DNA of 64,000 nucleotides from Przewalskia tangutica (GCA_029844215.1 CM056724.1:2846307-2910306); one strand, 5' to 3'; shown: positions 33,601 through 44,126, numbered from the stretch's first letter. Made by a program: numbers and translations. Notes: generated by a model from the letters alone, not told the origin.

Positions 33601-34305
33601 ACTTGATTTGCTTTGGAACTTAATTTGGCAAATCATTTACCTCACTCATTAGCTGTTAGATCTAACACCGTACTTTCTTTTTATTGTAGGTTGCAAGCGT
33701 GACATTCGACTTGCTCTTGCTGTTAGTTCTTGGATCATACTTGATTACACTTTTCAGTTTTCTTGTTATCACCACCAGGGTATGTGTTCTAGTTTATTTG
33801 GCCCTCTTTATCTTCCTTCTGGTTTGCAAACTTCATGTTGTTGCTTATACTACTACTACTATGCCTCAAATCCCAAACAAGTATGAATCCTTGCTTCTCC
33901 ATTTAAGCTCAACTCATATTATTATCATATGTTCCTGAAAGAGAGCCTTGGAGTAACCGGTAAAGTTGATGTTTTGTGACCAGGAGGTCACGGGTTCAAG
34001 CCGTGAAAACAGTCTCTTGCAAAAATGTGAGGTAAGGCTGCGTACAATAGATCCTTGTGGTCCGACCCTTCTCCGGACCCCGCACATAACGGGAGCTTAG
34101 TGCACCGGGCTGCCCCTTTTATGTTCCTTATACTACTGTGGCACAATTTTGAAACCCCTTTCTTACCAATAAAACAAAGACTGGGAAAATCTAATGGAAA
34201 AGAAAAAGAACTGAATGTGACGACTATGCTATTGCTCAACAGGGTCTTGATGATCTTATCAGTCTATTCCGGCGTCCTCCATCCCGGAAAGTAAAGGCTG
34301 CTTGA
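18308..34305 (+). CDS. NCLN: Nicalin (ER membrane, nicastrin-like M28-fold protein), 14 exons
   Basis: Exons: 18308-18581, 20673-20836, 22610-22713, 23377-23443, 24820-24912, 24994-25158, 25246-25386, 25484-25561, 26567-26679, 26768-26828, 30582-30749, 32853-32954, 33690-33779, 34243-34305. All junctions are GT-AG and the frame stays open, giving 560 residues, close to the roughly 565 known for plant nicalin. An N-terminal hydrophobic segment (residues 17-30, PVVALALILATCVD) probably acts as signal anchor. The lumenal M28-like domain includes IAIVASYDTFGAAP and GSDSNGSGVVALLE (about 220-255). A C-terminal membrane helix covers about 517-538 (LLLLLVLGSYLITLFSFLVI), with a short basic tail ending SRKVKAA. 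In animals nicalin works with TMEM147 and NOMO at the ER translocon in membrane-protein assembly; that role here is inferred. The first metal-ligand His of active M28 peptidases is Ser (ASYDT), fitting a non-catalytic protein. Introns 1, 2, 4, 10, 11, 12 and 13 carry repeats. Confidence 0.93.
18638..19338. repeat. Tandem repeat with 71-bp and ~120-bp units in nicalin intron 1
   Basis: Seven units each begin AAAAGCTTTGA(A/T)(G/T)ATGAATTTAGTG. Starts are near 18640, 18710, 18781, 18852, 18977, 19097 and 19220. The first three units are 71 bp and end TTCAGTAT. The last four are about 120 bp and carry an extra half (GCTCGTTCGTTATTGTCAATGAC...AGCAATTGC). The array starts only about 55 bp after the splice donor of exon 1. 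Confidence 0.85.
19339..20672. other. Rest of nicalin intron 1
   Basis: AT-rich intronic sequence. Around 19600-19920 it has a G/C-richer character (sense fragments such as GGGTAATTTCGAAACG) that looks repeat-derived, but I cannot name the family. No gene is seen. Confidence 0.35.
21612..21669. repeat. (AT)n microsatellite
   Basis: About 29 uninterrupted TA units in nicalin intron 2, directly followed by the Au SINE fragment. Confidence 0.9.
21670..21740 (+). mobile_element. Au SINE, 5'-truncated copy
   Basis: Only the 3' half is present: TTGTGGTCCGGCC, then CGCGCATAGCGGGAACTTAG and TGCACCGGGCTGCCC. The CGGCCC motif is locally triplicated. It is inserted in or grown together with AT-repeat DNA on both sides. 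Confidence 0.8.
21838..22322 (-). pseudogene. L1-type LINE fragment, C-terminal zf-RVT domain
   Basis: The minus strand encodes pieces of the reverse-transcriptase zinc-binding domain typical of plant L1 elements. WPWKHIWRTNISHKVACF lies at about 22260-22315, then, after an in-frame stop at about 22210, the zinc region CFLCG...HLFLHC followed by QLWRIFFNLKG and ACIWWTIWKERNSRCFE. The upstream RT and endonuclease parts are absent. It lies antisense in nicalin intron 2, so the host transcript contains its complement. Confidence 0.85.
23708..23870 (-). mobile_element. Au SINE, near full length
   Basis: Antisense copy in nicalin intron 4. It runs from GGCAGCCCAGTGCACTAAG (3' end of the SINE) through GACCTCCTGGTCACATGGC to GTTACGCCAAGGCTCC (5' end). 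The 12-bp target duplication GGGATGCAGGTG lies at 23696-23707 and 23871-23882. The SINE's B-box region is damaged by a small deletion (CACAGCTGTGACC instead of a TTCGA-type core). Confidence 0.88.
27304..29648 (-). mobile_element. Solo LTR, 2345 bp, in nicalin intron 10
   Basis: On the minus strand it starts TGTTACACCCAGTATTTTGG at 29648 and ends ATTAGGGTGTGACA at 27304, so it has TG...CA ends. The perfect 5-bp target duplication TTTTC lies at 27299-27303 and 29649-29653. No internal retroviral domains are present. TGTTACACCC ends are common in chromovirus-type gypsy LTRs; that lineage call is inference. The GC content and the many GCC/GGC steps contrast with the AT-rich intron around it. Confidence 0.85.
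28008..28262. repeat. Minisatellite inside the solo LTR
   Basis: About five imperfect units of roughly 45-60 bp, each with GAGGCTCTGTGGA(T/A)(A/T)A(A/G) followed by GTATAACGTACCAGGCC. Unit centres lie near 28020, 28070, 28100, 28175 and 28220. Such arrays are typical of long plant LTRs. Confidence 0.75.
30248..30435 (+). mobile_element. RTE LINE 3' tail, 5'-truncated insertion
   Basis: It contains the tail shared by eleven loci here: GAGCCGAGG(G/A)TCT, GGAAACAGCC, GGTAAGGTCTG, CTACCCTCCCCAGACCCCAC and GGGTATGTTGTTGTTG. The target duplication GTATTCTTT lies at 30239-30247 and 30436-30444. It sits in nicalin intron 10 just upstream of exon 11. Confidence 0.8.
31204..31277 (+). pseudogene. tRNA-Ile(AAU)-like sequence, degenerate
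   Basis: The cloverleaf layout is visible: D arm TAGCTCAGTTGGTTAGAGC, anticodon loop CTAATAA with anticodon AAT, and T loop TTCGAGA. The 3' acceptor strand ATGGGCC is followed by A. It closely resembles plant nuclear tRNA-Ile(AAU). However, the 5' acceptor strand (TGACCGT) mispairs at positions 1 and 3 and pairs only by wobble at 6, one anticodon-stem pair is lost and one T-stem pair is broken. It is probably a pseudogene. Only about 10 bp separate it from a truncated LINE, which suggests a chimeric insertion. It lies in nicalin intron 11. Confidence 0.75.
31287..31838 (+). pseudogene. RTE-clade LINE, 5'-truncated, with 3' tail
   Basis: The reading frame covers the C-terminal end of the RTE ORF: EMRMLRWMCGHTRRD, then KMRVARLRWFGHVKRR and RRGRGRPKKNW. 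Coding similarity ends near 31560. After about 180 bp of 3'UTR, which includes a C run at 31710-31723, comes the GAGCCGAGGGTCTAGC...GGGTATGTTGTT tail (31742-31838). This copy shows that the tail seen alone elsewhere belongs to this LINE. No endonuclease or RT core is present. Confidence 0.85.
32318..32690. repeat. Duplicated ~118-bp segment in nicalin intron 11
   Basis: Segments 32318-32435 and 32572-32690 both contain GTTGGTCTATTGGT(G/T)TTATGCACATGTTT, an AAGCTT, ACTATTGGTC, AAGCAG and TTTGGTTCT in the same order. They are diverged by point changes. A C run lies between them at about 32463-32477. Confidence 0.7.
33286..33417. mobile_element. Palindromic MITE, copy 2
   Basis: A near-perfect inverted repeat: CCTATGTTGCT...AAAATGTTGTCGGGTG...TTGGATCCTCCATAAAAGC is mirrored by GCTTTTATGGAGGATCCAAC...GCAACATTTTGG...AGCAACATAGG. 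The arms are about 60 bp with almost no loop, so the transcript of nicalin intron 12 can fold into a long hairpin here. Confidence 0.85.
33937..34119 (+). mobile_element. Au SINE, full length
   Basis: The sense copy in nicalin intron 13 runs from GAGAGCCTTGGAGTAACCGG through the pol III A-box-like (TGGAGTAACCGGTAAAG) and B-box (GGTTCAAGCC) regions to TGCACCGGGCTGCCCC and a short T run. The target duplication TATGTTCCT lies at 33928-33936 and 34120-34128. It ends 123 bp before the last coding exon. Confidence 0.9.
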
Positions 34306-35804
34306 TTTCTCGAGGTGGGATATTTCCGCTTCAAGCTCCAGTAAATTATGAAGCATGTGTTACTCTTTGTAGCCTCGAGGAAAACCGTCCTTGGATGAGT
34401 TGCTCCCTTTTGATCTGTAGTTCAATGTGTCGTACTTGGAAGCTTTCAACCCCCATGGGAGAATTTCCACATGTTTTACTTCGATAGTGATTACATAGTT
34501 ATAAAAATTTTGCTGAGTTACGAATGTAATTCTCATAACCAGCTGCGTAGAGATCTTAATTTTGAGCTTCTTAGTTTAGAACATTAATTTGTAGACAGTT
34601 AACCAGTGAAACTATCAACAACATAATCCCAGTGAAACTATGTTTTTGAGAAAAATAAGATGTTTGATTATTTGGATCGTACTTTGTTTCACATGCAATT
34701 TGTATTTGGAGATGGTATTAGTCTTTACTCTTTAGGAAGGAAACACTTTTAGTCATGTAATTTATGTCTTTGATTACGATTTCAAAAGAGCAAAAGATTT
34801 GATTTTTCTAAGTGGGTCAAACACATGCAATTTTTCTTTTTGGATATTTAGTAATAACAAATGAGAGGCTAAACATGAAAGTTGTTCACAACTCCTGCAA
34901 AAAAATAAAAATAGAAATGGTCTAAACACATGTTGAGCGGGTAGTCGGGTACTAATTATGCTATTAACCATTAATGACTAGTTAAAACAGGAGGAATGGT
35001 ATGTGCCCTGTTGAGAACCCGGCTCCAATTCGCAAGTTCTTTCGGTTTTGTAAAACCATTTCATCTAAATAAATTAAGTTGTTAAAGAGTATATTTTGAT
35101 CTACTTAATTATATTATCTTAAAAGGATTTTCAAGTGTTATTTTCTTTGCCTCAACAAGAATGATGAGGATAGAGATAATGGGTCAACTCCGTTTTGGTG
35201 TGCGTTCAGCAAATGATTTCTTGCTCGTTGACAAAACGGCTGTACTCCATTTCTCTGGGCCACTTCTACACTCATTAGAGGAATGAAATGACAACTTTGG
35301 TTCTTTCAGAAGTAGAAACCAAAAAAGAAAACTGAGTTTCTGTTTTTTGTTCAGAACAAAAAACATATTCCAGATATCTTTTGTTGTTTTAAATCAGTAA
35401 CATACTCCCCATCAGGTATCTGATTTCTATGCATAGCACTCTGATTGCGTATGCGGGAAAAATGGAAATAACTTAAACAGATGCTGAATCCAATCATTAC
35501 GTAACATCAAATATCATAAAGACGTATATTGGAAAAATAGGAAAAGACAGATGAGAACCCTTCTCTGTAAAACACTATGTGCTAAACAGAGATTATCCAG
35601 AGATGCAAGCATTCAACAACCAACTACCAGAAGCAGAAGCAGCAAAGGATGAAAATCAAGCTCTAATGTTAAACCGAAACACACCGATGGTAGATTTAAG
35701 ACTAGGAATAATATGTTCAAGGTTCCAGAGACAAGATACAGTTATTCTAGTAATAGAGAGAAACACGAAACTACTATCTCATTGCAAGTCTTTCTTGGTT
35801 TTCC
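34306..35804. other. 3' regions between the convergent nicalin and OTLD1 genes
   Basis: The two stop codons face each other 1.5 kb apart. The space should hold both 3'UTRs and poly(A) sites. No repeat family was recognised, and the short open frames have no domain similarity I know. Confidence 0.6.
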
Positions 35805-38800
35805 TCATTCAGTTGCTTTCCCTTTACGTCTGCTGCTACTGCTGGTTTCGATGAGATAACATACCATGGAATCCACATCATCCCCGAATATGCTATAAGC
35901 CTCTATTACTCGCGCATAGCTAAATCCCATAGACAGCATGATCTGGATGCAGTCACTAAGGACCTCTCGACTACCTTCTTGTCGTGTGTCACTTCCTGAT
36001 GACCCTGTGATTCAACAGATAAAACTTAGCAGGATCAAGATAGTCGATGAAGTCTTGCAACCACCAAAATAGTTGATCTATTGATAGAAGAACAAACGGA
36101 AAAAAACCCATTGAATGCCAGTTCGAACTTACTAGCTCCGGATGATGATGGTTCAGCACTGGAAGTGGAAGATTCTCGAGAACCAAGCTGCTGTCTAAAC
36201 TTGTCATTGGCAACATACTCAGCCCGTGAAGCTTCCATGACCATGCGTTCAATCTCCTTTTCAGTGAGCTCAATATCTGAATAAAAGCGTCCTTCTGCCA
36301 GAAGTGCCTGATTTGAACCATTTAACATAACACGAAACAAACATGAATGCCGGTTTTGTCAAAGTGATTCAGATCAGAGTGAATTTTAAGGTGCTCACAT
36401 TATCAATTTGCTGATCTTGTTGAGCTTTTATTGCAGCTTTGACCTGATCCTTATCAACGTTCCTCTATACAAAAATGGGAAAAAATATAAGGGTAAAGAT
36501 AGAACGAGATCTACTTGTAGATTAGATTACAAAGTAAAAAAATAACATCACCCACATAATTCAACACCCAAGAGCTATAAGCACAGAGCTAATGAAGTTT
36601 ATCCAGTTATGACAGCTATAAAAGTCAATATCGTATCTGTTTGTAGGTTAGAAATTTTACCCCTTGTAGACTGCTAAACCCAAGACCAGCACCAACTGTT
36701 AGTCGACGTGGATCAACAAGGGAGTTGTAATGATTTCCATGATGAAAACTGAGTCGAACAGGAGGGCTGTCTGTATTATAACTTCCATGGAATGTATTGA
36801 TTGGTTCTGCATTAGTGAATTCAGAAATTAAAACTCAGGCAGCGCAAACATAGAATCCACAGAGGCTGGCGTAGTAGCCATAAAATCATTACTGGTATCT
36901 AAATAAGAATAACAGAAGAAAGATTACCTGTGGTATAAGAATATATATGAATAGGGCGATTATACATTTCAGATAAAGCTTGAATCTCCACATTATTGCC
37001 AAAAACCTACCAAGCCAATAATAAGAACATTAATCTGATGGCCCCATAAAAAGGATACAGGAAGGGGAAAAACAGACATGTAACAACATACATGGCAAAC
37101 AGACAAGCAAAGCAGAAGACACAAAGACGATGAACATGATATCTTGAAAGAAATTGATGGCCGCAGTCTATTTAAGCTCTTTAACTTCTCTAAATTCCAG
37201 CCGGAATCTGTTTTTTTTTTGTTTATCAAGGAAACGATACTCGAGAACAGCAGCCAGAATCTCTTTTAACATGACAACAACAACAACATACCCAGTGAAA
37301 TCCCACAATGTGGGGTCTGGGGAGGGTAGATTACACGCAGACCTTACCTCTACCTCGGGTGTTTCCGAGAGACACTCGGCTCAGGACAAAGCATAAGGAC
37401 AAGCATAGCAAAAGCAAAAGCAAAGCAAGAGAATCAGTCAGACCCGGGCAAAAAATTTAAAGCAGTATGCAAATGCTGGTATCAAAAGCGAATAAGCCAT
37501 GATAGAGCATTCCGAAAAAAGAAGCAATAACTAATGTACACCATTTCTCTTCCCCCCCGCCCCTAACAATGTCTCCCGCAGTTACGGAAATGTACAGTAA
37601 AGTGGGCCCCACCCCCACCCCACCAGAAAAAAAGGAGAAAAAATAAACACAATATGAAAAATGGGAATAGAACATACCACATTGGATTAAACAAAAAATA
37701 AGTAAATAATTATCAGTAAAACATGAATATGAGAACATCATCCATTGAACAACAGTACACTTGACAATTTAAAAATATTCAACAAACTTCTTAAAGAAAG
37801 TAAATTCACATTGAAGCTATGTTACTCAGACTCTTCAAAAATGTCAACGGGTGCGTGTCGGATTCTCCAAAAGTAGTGTATTTTGAAGAATCCGACACGG
37901 GTGCAACATCGAAAGTGAAGAGTCCGCGCAACTTAGCATTGAAGCAACCAAATATTTTCTCGTACACCAACTGATCAACCCCTGCATCATTTTTTATTTT
38001 CATATGTCGCAGACTTGCACTTCACCTGGTTGCATGACTACTCTCTTATCTGTATCATCTAGAACAAAGCATGAGCTTGCTGGGTAATCCAGGGAAATTA
38101 TCTCTAAGACCATAAAGAGGACATACCTTTTCAATGTATAACAAATGATTTAAAATTTCTACCAGTCTGACAGAAGCAGCAAATGAGACAGGGAATACTA
38201 GTGAACTACCACATGACTTACCTTGTCTCTCCTTTTTCTCTTGCAATAGGAAGTGAAACCTTCAGTTATAAACTGAGAGAAGTGGTCTCTTTCCCGCTCC
38301 TATTACAAAGAAGCTCATTGAGAAATAAATAATGAGAGCGGTGGTAAAGGTTTTAAAGAAAGATAGTGATGATTAAGAGAAGTTATATCAACCTTCCAGA
38401 CATAAAAAAATATTGCTAGCATATATAACTTAAGTGACTCCAGCCACAACGTACACATGGATGCCTTTACAAATAATAGTGTTCGTATATTCTCTTGGTT
38501 AAGGACTTGGATGCCAAGGGTACACAAGACACCAATTGATGAAGCATCAGAGGGAAGTCTACTTAAATTATTTTTTTGAGAAAGGACTGCCATACTGACT
38601 TAGATTCTGCAAGAAGCAGGCAAGATGAACTGAAAAAACAAATACAGAAATAAATGCAGACATACCTATAAACCTGCTCCCAATTCCCACCCTCCCCCAA
38701 AAAATTTAAAAAAAGGTGTTAGACACACACAACCTTACTTAACCCAAGAAACTCTAGTAGCTGTTTTTTGTCTAGTTAAATTACACAAACATGAGGGTAA

Positions 38801-41800
38801 TTTACCCAAGGGTGTGTAGCAAGGTAATTGTTGCAAGAAAACAAAAATTAGAGAGCAAAACAAGAGGCGAGGTAATTGCTGCAAACTGTACAAGGTTAGC
38901 ATTTTCTGGGAGCTGATCATCATTTGTCTCAGGGAATGTTAGAGGTGAATAATAAATGGAACCACGCTACCTGAAGATAACAGTAGTTCTTTTGCCAAAT
39001 AACAGAATTTATTTGTATAGACATCCAGGAATTTTGATGTGTTCCAAATATAATTGATGTTTGAAAAAACACAAACCACCACTTAAATGTATTATGATAA
39101 CGTTGACGTTACAATCAGACAAACTCATTTCTAATATCTTCATTGTCAACTATGCCAAAATAAAGATCGTCCACATTAACCAATGGGAGGGAAGTACTGA
39201 ATTGGTTTGGTCTGCAATGGTTGATGGCAGTCACGATCAGAGAAGTATTATTTAGCTGGACCTCAGAGAGGGGAAGAGAAGACGCAGGGCGTGTGATGTT
39301 GCTCCACTAGCACTTATGTGGACTGTTTGGAGAGAGAAATAGAAAAGCTTTTGATAGCATAGAAGAAGGATTATGTAATATTTCCTTTTGGTGCACCCAT
39401 GAGGTCCCCATAGGTATAGAAGATTGAGTGTCTTTCATAAAATCATATCTTTTTGTAAGTTCTTTTACTTTTTTGATAATTCATGTATAAAGGGCTGCCT
39501 GGTGCACTAAGCTCTCGCTATGCGCGGGTCCGGGGAAGGGTCGGACCACAAGGGTCTGTTGTACACAGCCTTACCTTGCATTTCTGCCAGAGGTTGTTCC
39601 CACGGCTTGAACCCGTGACCTCCTGGTCATATGGCAGCAACTTTACCAGGCTCCCCTTCTTGATAATTCTTGTATGTGGGTGTTTTATGCCCTTCGTTTA
39701 TAAAATATTATTGCTTGATAAAAAAATTATAATCAATTGTTAATACTGAGATTCTTAAAAGAGCACTCTCCAATTTGCTAAAATTATTATAAATCTTTAA
39801 TAAATGTTCTTTCCCAAAAAATTCTCATTCTTCAACCAAACACCTGAAAACATTTTATTTTGGAGAAAACACCCCAATCGCACCATATCTACTATCTCCT
39901 TTTTTTTTTCTGGTTAAGTTACATGTATATCTACTAACAAGCTATGAAATCCTCTCACTATGTTGACAATGCAGCTCAATGTAAGCATTGCGCCAGGAAG
40001 GAAGTCAAAAAGTTATTAATGAGAGTAATAGATTGGATTGTATGAAAATACCCCAGCTAACAATCTGCACAAACCCTGATAAACTTTATAGATTCAATCC
40101 ATAGAATAGATAGAACGGGTTTTACTTTATTTTTTGTTGTTTTTGCTAGGATGTAACCCACCACCGTCTTTGTTCTGTCTTTGTTCATTTATAATACTAC
40201 TAACGATTCAAAACAGAAAAATAATATGCATGAACCACAGAAATGATAATAGAGAAGTCATCTTCAGCTCTCAATTCGACGGATTGCACTTATGCCAGGG
40301 CGCCGCTTGCCTTAGTGAGCTCGAAAAACAGTTTGAGAGGGGGGTTTGATTGATCAAGAGAAGAATCTACTTCGAACAATATGCCCTTAGGCATGGCCAT
40401 AGATAAGATGGATATCACATTTGGAAAGGGGGGGACACTTAGCTATAGCAGCGGATGAGATAGGAGCAGAGTCGTCAACCAACCCATCATATTATGTATA
40501 TGATTCAACATGCCAACTATTAAACAAGTTATTAGAAATACAAGACATCCATGACACAGGTAGCTTGTATGTGGGAGGGTGAGTCACTACGGCCGCCACA
40601 TTCCTATGTTTTCTTTATACAACAGACATCTACTACCACTTCTTTTTTGAAATGGACTACTTCTTTTAATACGTTAAAGCAGACACACACGTCAGTAAAA
40701 TAGAGAACTTTTAATAGTACAATAGACCCTTGTGGTCCGGCCCTTCACCGGACCTCGCGCATAGCGGGAGCTTAGTGCACCGGACTGCACTTTTTTATTG
40801 TTATTGTTATTACTACTATTACTTGCCGAGGGTCTATTGGAAACCGCCTCCCAAGGTCTAGGGGGTAAGGTATGCGTACACTCTACCCTCCCCAGACCCT
40901 ACTTGTGGAATTACACTGAGTATGTTGTTGATGTTATTATTACTACTACTACAACAACAACATAGAAATCCCACAACATGGGGTCTGGGGAGGATAGAGT
41001 GTATGCATACCTTACCTCTATCTTGGTAGGTAGAAAGACCATTTCTGAAAGACCCTCGGCTCAAGACAAAGCATAAGCACATTGCTTAGGGTTCTGACCT
41101 GACAAAAAATTTAAAGCAATATGAAAATGAGAGTAACAAAAGTGAATAAGCCATGATAAAACATTCTGAAAAAGAAGCAGTAACTAACGAGGGTAAATAA
41201 GATAAACAAAGTATACGAAAGAATACATCAGCATAAATCAAAAGATAGGGGACTATAAAACAATATTGTGTCAACCAGTATGGTAGGCTAAGCAGGGCTA
41301 CAATAATAACATTACAACTACAAGCGTAAGTAGGACTACACTCAACTACCCACTACCCTTCTACCCTAATTTGTGTCCTCCACAACCCTCTATCTAAGGT
41401 CATGTTCTCAGTAAGTTGCACATGTGCCATATTCCGTCTAATCACTCTCTCCAATACTTCTTCGGCCTACCTCCACTCCTCCTGAATCCGTCTATAGCAA
41501 ACCTCTCACACCTCCGCATTGGGTCATTTGTGTCTCTTCCCTGCACATGCCCGAACCATCTCAACCTCGTTTCCCACATCTTATTCTCCGATTTTTTAGG
41601 AACTGAGACTACCTATGTGCTGGTAAACAGGTCTCTCGATCACTCCCACTCTGTCCCGGATATCATCATTTCTAATTATATCCCTCATTGTATGCCCACA
41701 AATCCATATCAACATCTTCATCTCCGCAACTTTCATCTTTTGAATGTGTGGAGTCTTGATTGGCCACACTCCGCCAATACAACATAGTCGGTCTAACCAC

Positions 41801-43542
41801 CACCTTATAGAACTTACCTTTAAGTTTTGGTGGCACCTTTTTATCGCACAAGACTCCAGATGCGAGCCTCTATTTCATCCACTATGCACCAATACGATGT
41901 GTGACATCATCATCAATCGCTCCATTCTCTTGGATAATAGACCCGTTATTATTACTACTATTACTTATATATGTTTAACTTGTTTTTCACTTCTATGATT
42001 TTTTTGGTATTATGATGACATGAATTGAGCTTAGATGAGGAAACATGATTAGTGAGGATTCATTATAGTCGACCCCTATTTGTTTAGGATTGGGCATAGT
42101 TGTTATTGTAGGTTCAGCAGAAATCTACTCTTTTTATTCTGTCCTTATTTTTTATTATATCCTGGCATGTAATCCTCTAGTCCCTCAATTTGTTAAACAG
42201 GAAAATCGACAACAGGAGAACTAACAGAACTGAGGTTCTCCTAATGCCAAAAGAGAAATTCTAATAAGCTTTCCTCCTAGTAATGCTGAAAGAAACTAGA
42301 ATCAAGCGAATAGATATATATACCTAGCAAGAAAGGAAAGAAAGTAGTACAATCAAATGTCGTTACATGACTTCATAAGTGACCCCTTGGTAGAAAGATT
42401 ACCATGTAGTCAATGCACATCTGCCTGACCAAATCATAATTTTCAGAATCACCATATACTTGGTCAGCAACAGCACTGAAAAGGCAATTCCCATCTTCCA
42501 ACATTTTCTTAACTTCTAAGCCTTTGGCTCTTCTTAAATCCATTTCAAACTGGCGCTCTCTCTCCTACAACAAAGAAACATGTTAGCTTGCAAATTAGAT
42601 ATGGCGAAACCCTTAATTATTGCGAACTAGTTTAACTTTTGAGGCACATACTGAGAGCAGAATTTCAACTTTCTAGCTAGCTTACTCAAAGATGTTGATT
42701 CGGAATAAATGATCACTAACCAATTAGAATACAATAGGTAGGTGAACGGAAGTTAATATCCTAATTATAAATGCTAAAGAGACAATGTTGATTCTTATTC
42801 CCAATGACCAATAAGGGGCATAAATTATCCATAATCTACTTTTAATTGATACAATGGCGGAACATACCACATCATCATATGAGGATCCAAAATTAGGGTT
42901 CTGCTCATCAGCACTATTATAACCTTCACTTTCACAGTGTGGCCGTGGGGAGGATGGCCTGGATCCAGCAGGTGAAGTCCTAGTTGAAACAGTAGATCGC
43001 CCGGCAGATCCCCTAGATGATCCTAACCTAGCATGTGAACTACCCGTCAGAAATCTTCTAGGACTCGAGTTTAGTGAAGCAGGTTTCGGGGGTGGGACAG
43101 GAGGTGGAGGTGGACATGAACTACGTGTAACCCTCTGAACTGAACTTCCCTCATTTTCCTCTTCCACGACTCTTAAACCATCAAATTCCCTTGTCAAGTC
43201 CTCACTGTCAAAACCACCATCTCTCTTCTCATTGTCAGCAATCTTTTCCTCATTGGTGCTTTGTTCGCTGCCCAAACTTCCCAACGATTCACCATCACCC
43301 TTAACACCCTTATAGTTTGAAGAACCGACAGAGGACTCTTCTAAAACAACCTGTTCTTGTATTTCTTCCACGAATTCATCATCTTTCAAAGCTGATAATA
43401 CCTGATTACTACTAGACGCCTGTGGCTGGGTTGGAGCCGAAGAAGAAGACGGACCAGGGAGCGAAGTTGATGACCTGTTTTGATTCGAGGAAGAAGACGA
43501 TGAAGCTCCAGCAGAACCGCGCTGAACCAGTATCCGAGTCAT
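35805..43542 (-). CDS. OTLD1: OTU-domain deubiquitinase, OTLD1/OTU6 type, 8 coding exons
   Basis: Coding exons in transcript order: 43542-42868, 42564-42403, 38299-38222, 37006-36928, 36806-36661, 36464-36399, 36307-36133, 36004-35805. The frame is intact and gives 526 residues (Arabidopsis OTLD1 about 505). Residues 1-225 are low-complexity, Ser/Pro-rich, starting MTRILVQRGS, with PPPPPVPPPKP and a conserved SEGYNSADE. The OTU domain follows: DGNC with catalytic Cys252 in LEDGNCLFSAVADQVYGD, and catalytic His357 in FHHGNHYNSLVDP. A helical region after it includes ALLAEGRFYSDIELTEKEIE. A UBA-like end (about 475-513, MLSMGFSYARVIEAYSIFG) precedes the tail RRKGKATE. In Arabidopsis the family member removes ubiquitin from histone H2B and represses target genes in the nucleus; that function here is by homology. 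Intron 2 (4.1 kb) is filled with SINE and LINE copies. Confidence 0.93.
37262..37540 (-). mobile_element. RTE LINE 3' tail, truncated (OTLD1 intron 3)
   Basis: Read on the minus strand it ends (TTG)n at about 37275 after GGGTATGTTGTTG. It includes the GACCCCACATTGTGGG and CTACC blocks and, upstream, 3'UTR sequence (37440-37540) that matches 41095-41190 of the longer LINE copy. It is in sense with the OTLD1 transcript. Confidence 0.78.
37817..37936. mobile_element. Palindromic MITE, copy 3, with 8-bp target duplication
   Basis: The left arm CTATGTTACTCAGACTC...GGGTGCGTGTCGGATTC is mirrored by GAATCCGACACGGGTG...GCGCAACTTAG. It is flanked by CATTGAAG at 37809-37816 and 37937-37944. The 8-bp duplication points to a hAT-mobilised family. 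Confidence 0.85.
39488..39659 (-). mobile_element. Au SINE (OTLD1 intron 2)
   Basis: It runs from GGGCTGCCTGGTGCACTAAG through CTTGAACCCGTGACCTCCTGG to TTTACCAGGCTCCCC. The head is slightly shortened (missing GTTACGCCAA). The target duplication TTGATAATTC(A/T)TGTA lies at 39473-39487 and about 39660-39674. It is in sense with the OTLD1 transcript. Confidence 0.87.
40718..40796 (+). mobile_element. Au SINE, 5'-truncated copy
   Basis: Only TACAATAGACCC through TGTGGTCCGGCCC and CGCGCATAGCGGGAGC to TGCACCGGACTGC is present, followed by a T run. It abuts the inverted pair of RTE tails at 40815-41110. Confidence 0.82.
40815..40935 (+). mobile_element. RTE LINE 3' tail, truncated
   Basis: It reads TGCCGAGGGTCTATTGGAAAC through TACACTCTACCCTCCCCAGA and TACACTGAGTATGTTGTTG. 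It faces the minus-strand tail that starts at 40945, tail to tail, forming a natural inverted repeat of about 120 bp per arm. Confidence 0.8.
40945..41945 (-). pseudogene. RTE-clade LINE, 5'-truncated, about 1 kb
   Basis: On the minus strand, 41945-41400 corresponds to the RTE pol C-terminus in broken frames, with the regions equivalent to KVAEMKMLIWICGHT and RWFGHVQGRD. It is followed by the 3'UTR with the TGAGAACATGACC equivalent near 41400, then the tail and (TTG)n at 40960. Relative to the 31287 copy it reaches further upstream. It lies in OTLD1 intron 2 in the sense direction of the host gene. Confidence 0.8.
42040..42112 (+). repeat. Short dispersed repeat (GAGGATTCAT...GTTGTTATTG)
   Basis: A segment of the form GTGAGGATTCATTATAGTCGACCCC...TTGTTTAGGATTGGGCATAGTTGTTA. 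Related copies lie at 48895-48955 and 16028-16066. The 3' end in TTG/TTA steps is like a LINE tail, probably of another RTE subfamily. Function is unknown. Confidence 0.5.
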
Positions 43543-44126
43543 TTGGTGCAGTCTTCTTCAACCAAGGACCTATGGAACAGATAAGTTTTCCTTCACCCGA
43601 AGTTAGAGAAATAAAGCCCTTGCTTTGAATTTGTCACGCTTCCTGGCCTTTGGGGCGGTGACACCAATACCTTGGCTGAACGATTTGTCCCAGCAGCTCA
43701 CTTTTGTCTTATATTCACGAACTAATTTCTGCATTCCCCTAAAAATTCTCATGAGACCTTGACCTCCAATAATCTTATTTTGAAACAAGAAAACCTCTTT
43801 TTTTTCTAATGTCACTCAAAATTACCCAAAAGTAAAGCCTCAAATACAAAGTTCACCTCCACTAGTCAAAACTGCAATAAAGACCACCAAAGGCTAAGAA
43901 AAAACACAGTTATGCCCCCAAAGGGGGGGGGGGGGGGAATCACGCAATTCAATTTTTTTTTATCAAGTAAAGTATTTTATTCACCAATTCACTTCACTTA
44001 ACCACAAGAGCATTCTGAAATACCTAAACTAAACTGTTTTTGACTTGGAAGACAAAGAAGTGTGATAAAGATGAAACAACATAAAATGAATATTCATCAA
44101 ACTTACTATTTCTATACGCTTTACTT

